Made by a program: the position numbers and the translations under genes. Below, one piece after another: positions 33,291 through 33,879 of a stretch of 33,879 nucleotides of DNA (within the stretch, counting starts at the first letter, position 1; each line of letters begins with the position of its first letter). The stretch is from Antrodiella citrinella (taxonomy: Eukaryota > Basidiomycota > Agaricomycetes > Polyporales > Steccherinaceae). The notes beneath the pieces are model-generated. The model ran no database searches, was not told the DNA's origin, and saw only the letters and a program-made list of their open reading frames with translations. The stretch spans positions 1 to 33,879 of the forward strand of contig SGPM01000300.1 in the NCBI GenBank assembly GCA_004802725.1, written 5' to 3'.

Positions 33291-33879
33291 AAGTTCAGTA
33301 GAGTTCCGGAGATCGGATCGTGATTACCTTAATAGGTAACAACGACATCCGGAACTGATACGTGGCAACTCCCGATGAGGCACAAGGACATTATGACTGT
33401 AGAATAGTGTAGAAACCGCTAGAAGGCTCTATCGAATACTTAGGAATAGTTCTGCATTGTAAAGTATGTTTCGGAACTCACTAGCATCTGTTGGAACTCG
33501 ATAGAATAGCTATTAGAGAATGTATATAGATCCGACAAACGACTGAGAATAGGGCAGCCTCTTTTACCCATAAATCTACTCTGTCTGAATTACTCTCTAC
33601 CGTGTGAACTCGTCTTAGGAATACGCTTCGCGCTATTCCAAGACTTCGACTAGCAAGACTTATGTTACGACAAAGCATGTTAAGCCTGTCAAGTCTAGTC
33701 TGAGTGTATCTGGGTTCTTGCTTAAGACACTTTGTATAATGAACAAAGGTGTTATATTCGTGCATACTTACCGCCCGGACCCCTCCGCGGTAGCGTCCGT
33801 TCTGACTTAGGAACGTTGAGCTCACGGGTTTTATGCCGTGATGATCTACTGAGCTTTCCCGTTGAGCTCACGTTTTCTT
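33291..33879. repeat. Repeat-like sequence at window edge
   Basis: No gene recognised. It has an 8-nt inverted repeat, GTTCCGGA (33303-33310) and TCCGGAAC (33348-33355), and a 13-nt direct repeat, CGTTGAGCTCACG, at 33814-33826 and 33860-33872. A TGTTGGAACTC word at 33488 followed by a TATATAGA box at 33522-33529 recalls the layout of a retrotransposon LTR, but the other end is not in the window. A minus-strand frame (33481-33825) has no recognised domain. Confidence 0.4.

Noticed and set aside
1..33879. CRISPR array, rRNA genes, bacterial-type promoters or ribosome-binding sites
   Set aside because: No regularly spaced repeats or rRNA sequence were seen, and the intron-rich architecture shows a eukaryotic nuclear locus.

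Overview
The window looks like nuclear DNA of a filamentous basidiomycete, most likely a wood- or litter-associated Agaricomycete. Genes are split by many short GT-AG introns (about 37-130 nt, mostly 47-60). Intron 3' parts carry CTGAC/CTAAC-like branch sites. The content fits this group: a GH71 alpha-1,3-glucanase, a glyoxal-oxidase-type copper radical oxidase, a multicopper oxidase and single-copy fungal housekeeping genes. No bacterial operon structure, CRISPR array, rRNA or convincing tRNA was seen. Gene models were spliced by hand; in each, the exon lengths sum to a multiple of three and intron phases agree, but none is transcript-verified.

Layout. (1) 1-1.66 kb: no firm gene, a possible Copia LTR/primer-site relic. 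(2) 1.66-10.3 kb: a cell-surface/secreted block of membrane-anchored multicopper oxidase (+), secreted GH71 glucanase (+) and membrane-anchored copper radical oxidase (-). (3) 11.3-16.9 kb: LanC-like protein (+) convergent with the SSU-processome WD40 protein UTP7 (-), then an unrecognised acidic-tailed protein (-). (4) 16.9-21.3 kb: gene-poor, with a possible 52-residue spliced mini-gene (-) and a three-finger C2H2 zinc-finger gene (-). (5) 21.3-25.2 kb: IES6 (INO80 subunit, +) and PUF6 (ribosome biogenesis, +). (6) 26.4-32.1 kb: an acidic orphan protein (+) convergent with DNA2 helicase-nuclease (-). (7) 32.3-33.9 kb: a decayed hAT transposon end and other repeat-like sequence running to the window edge.

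How the genes relate. The first block could act together at the cell wall: two copper oxidases, each predicted to be anchored with its catalytic domain outside, flank an enzyme that cuts fungal alpha-1,3-glucan. The copper radical oxidase would make H2O2. The rest are core nuclear functions (UTP7 and PUF6 in ribosome assembly, IES6 in chromatin remodelling, DNA2 in replication/repair). I found no clearly undescribed multi-gene system. The more unusual items are a 5-nt micro-exon encoding part of a copper-ligand motif, a frame switch in the copper radical oxidase tail, stop-free in-frame introns in two enzymes, the zinc-finger gene and three orphan genes.
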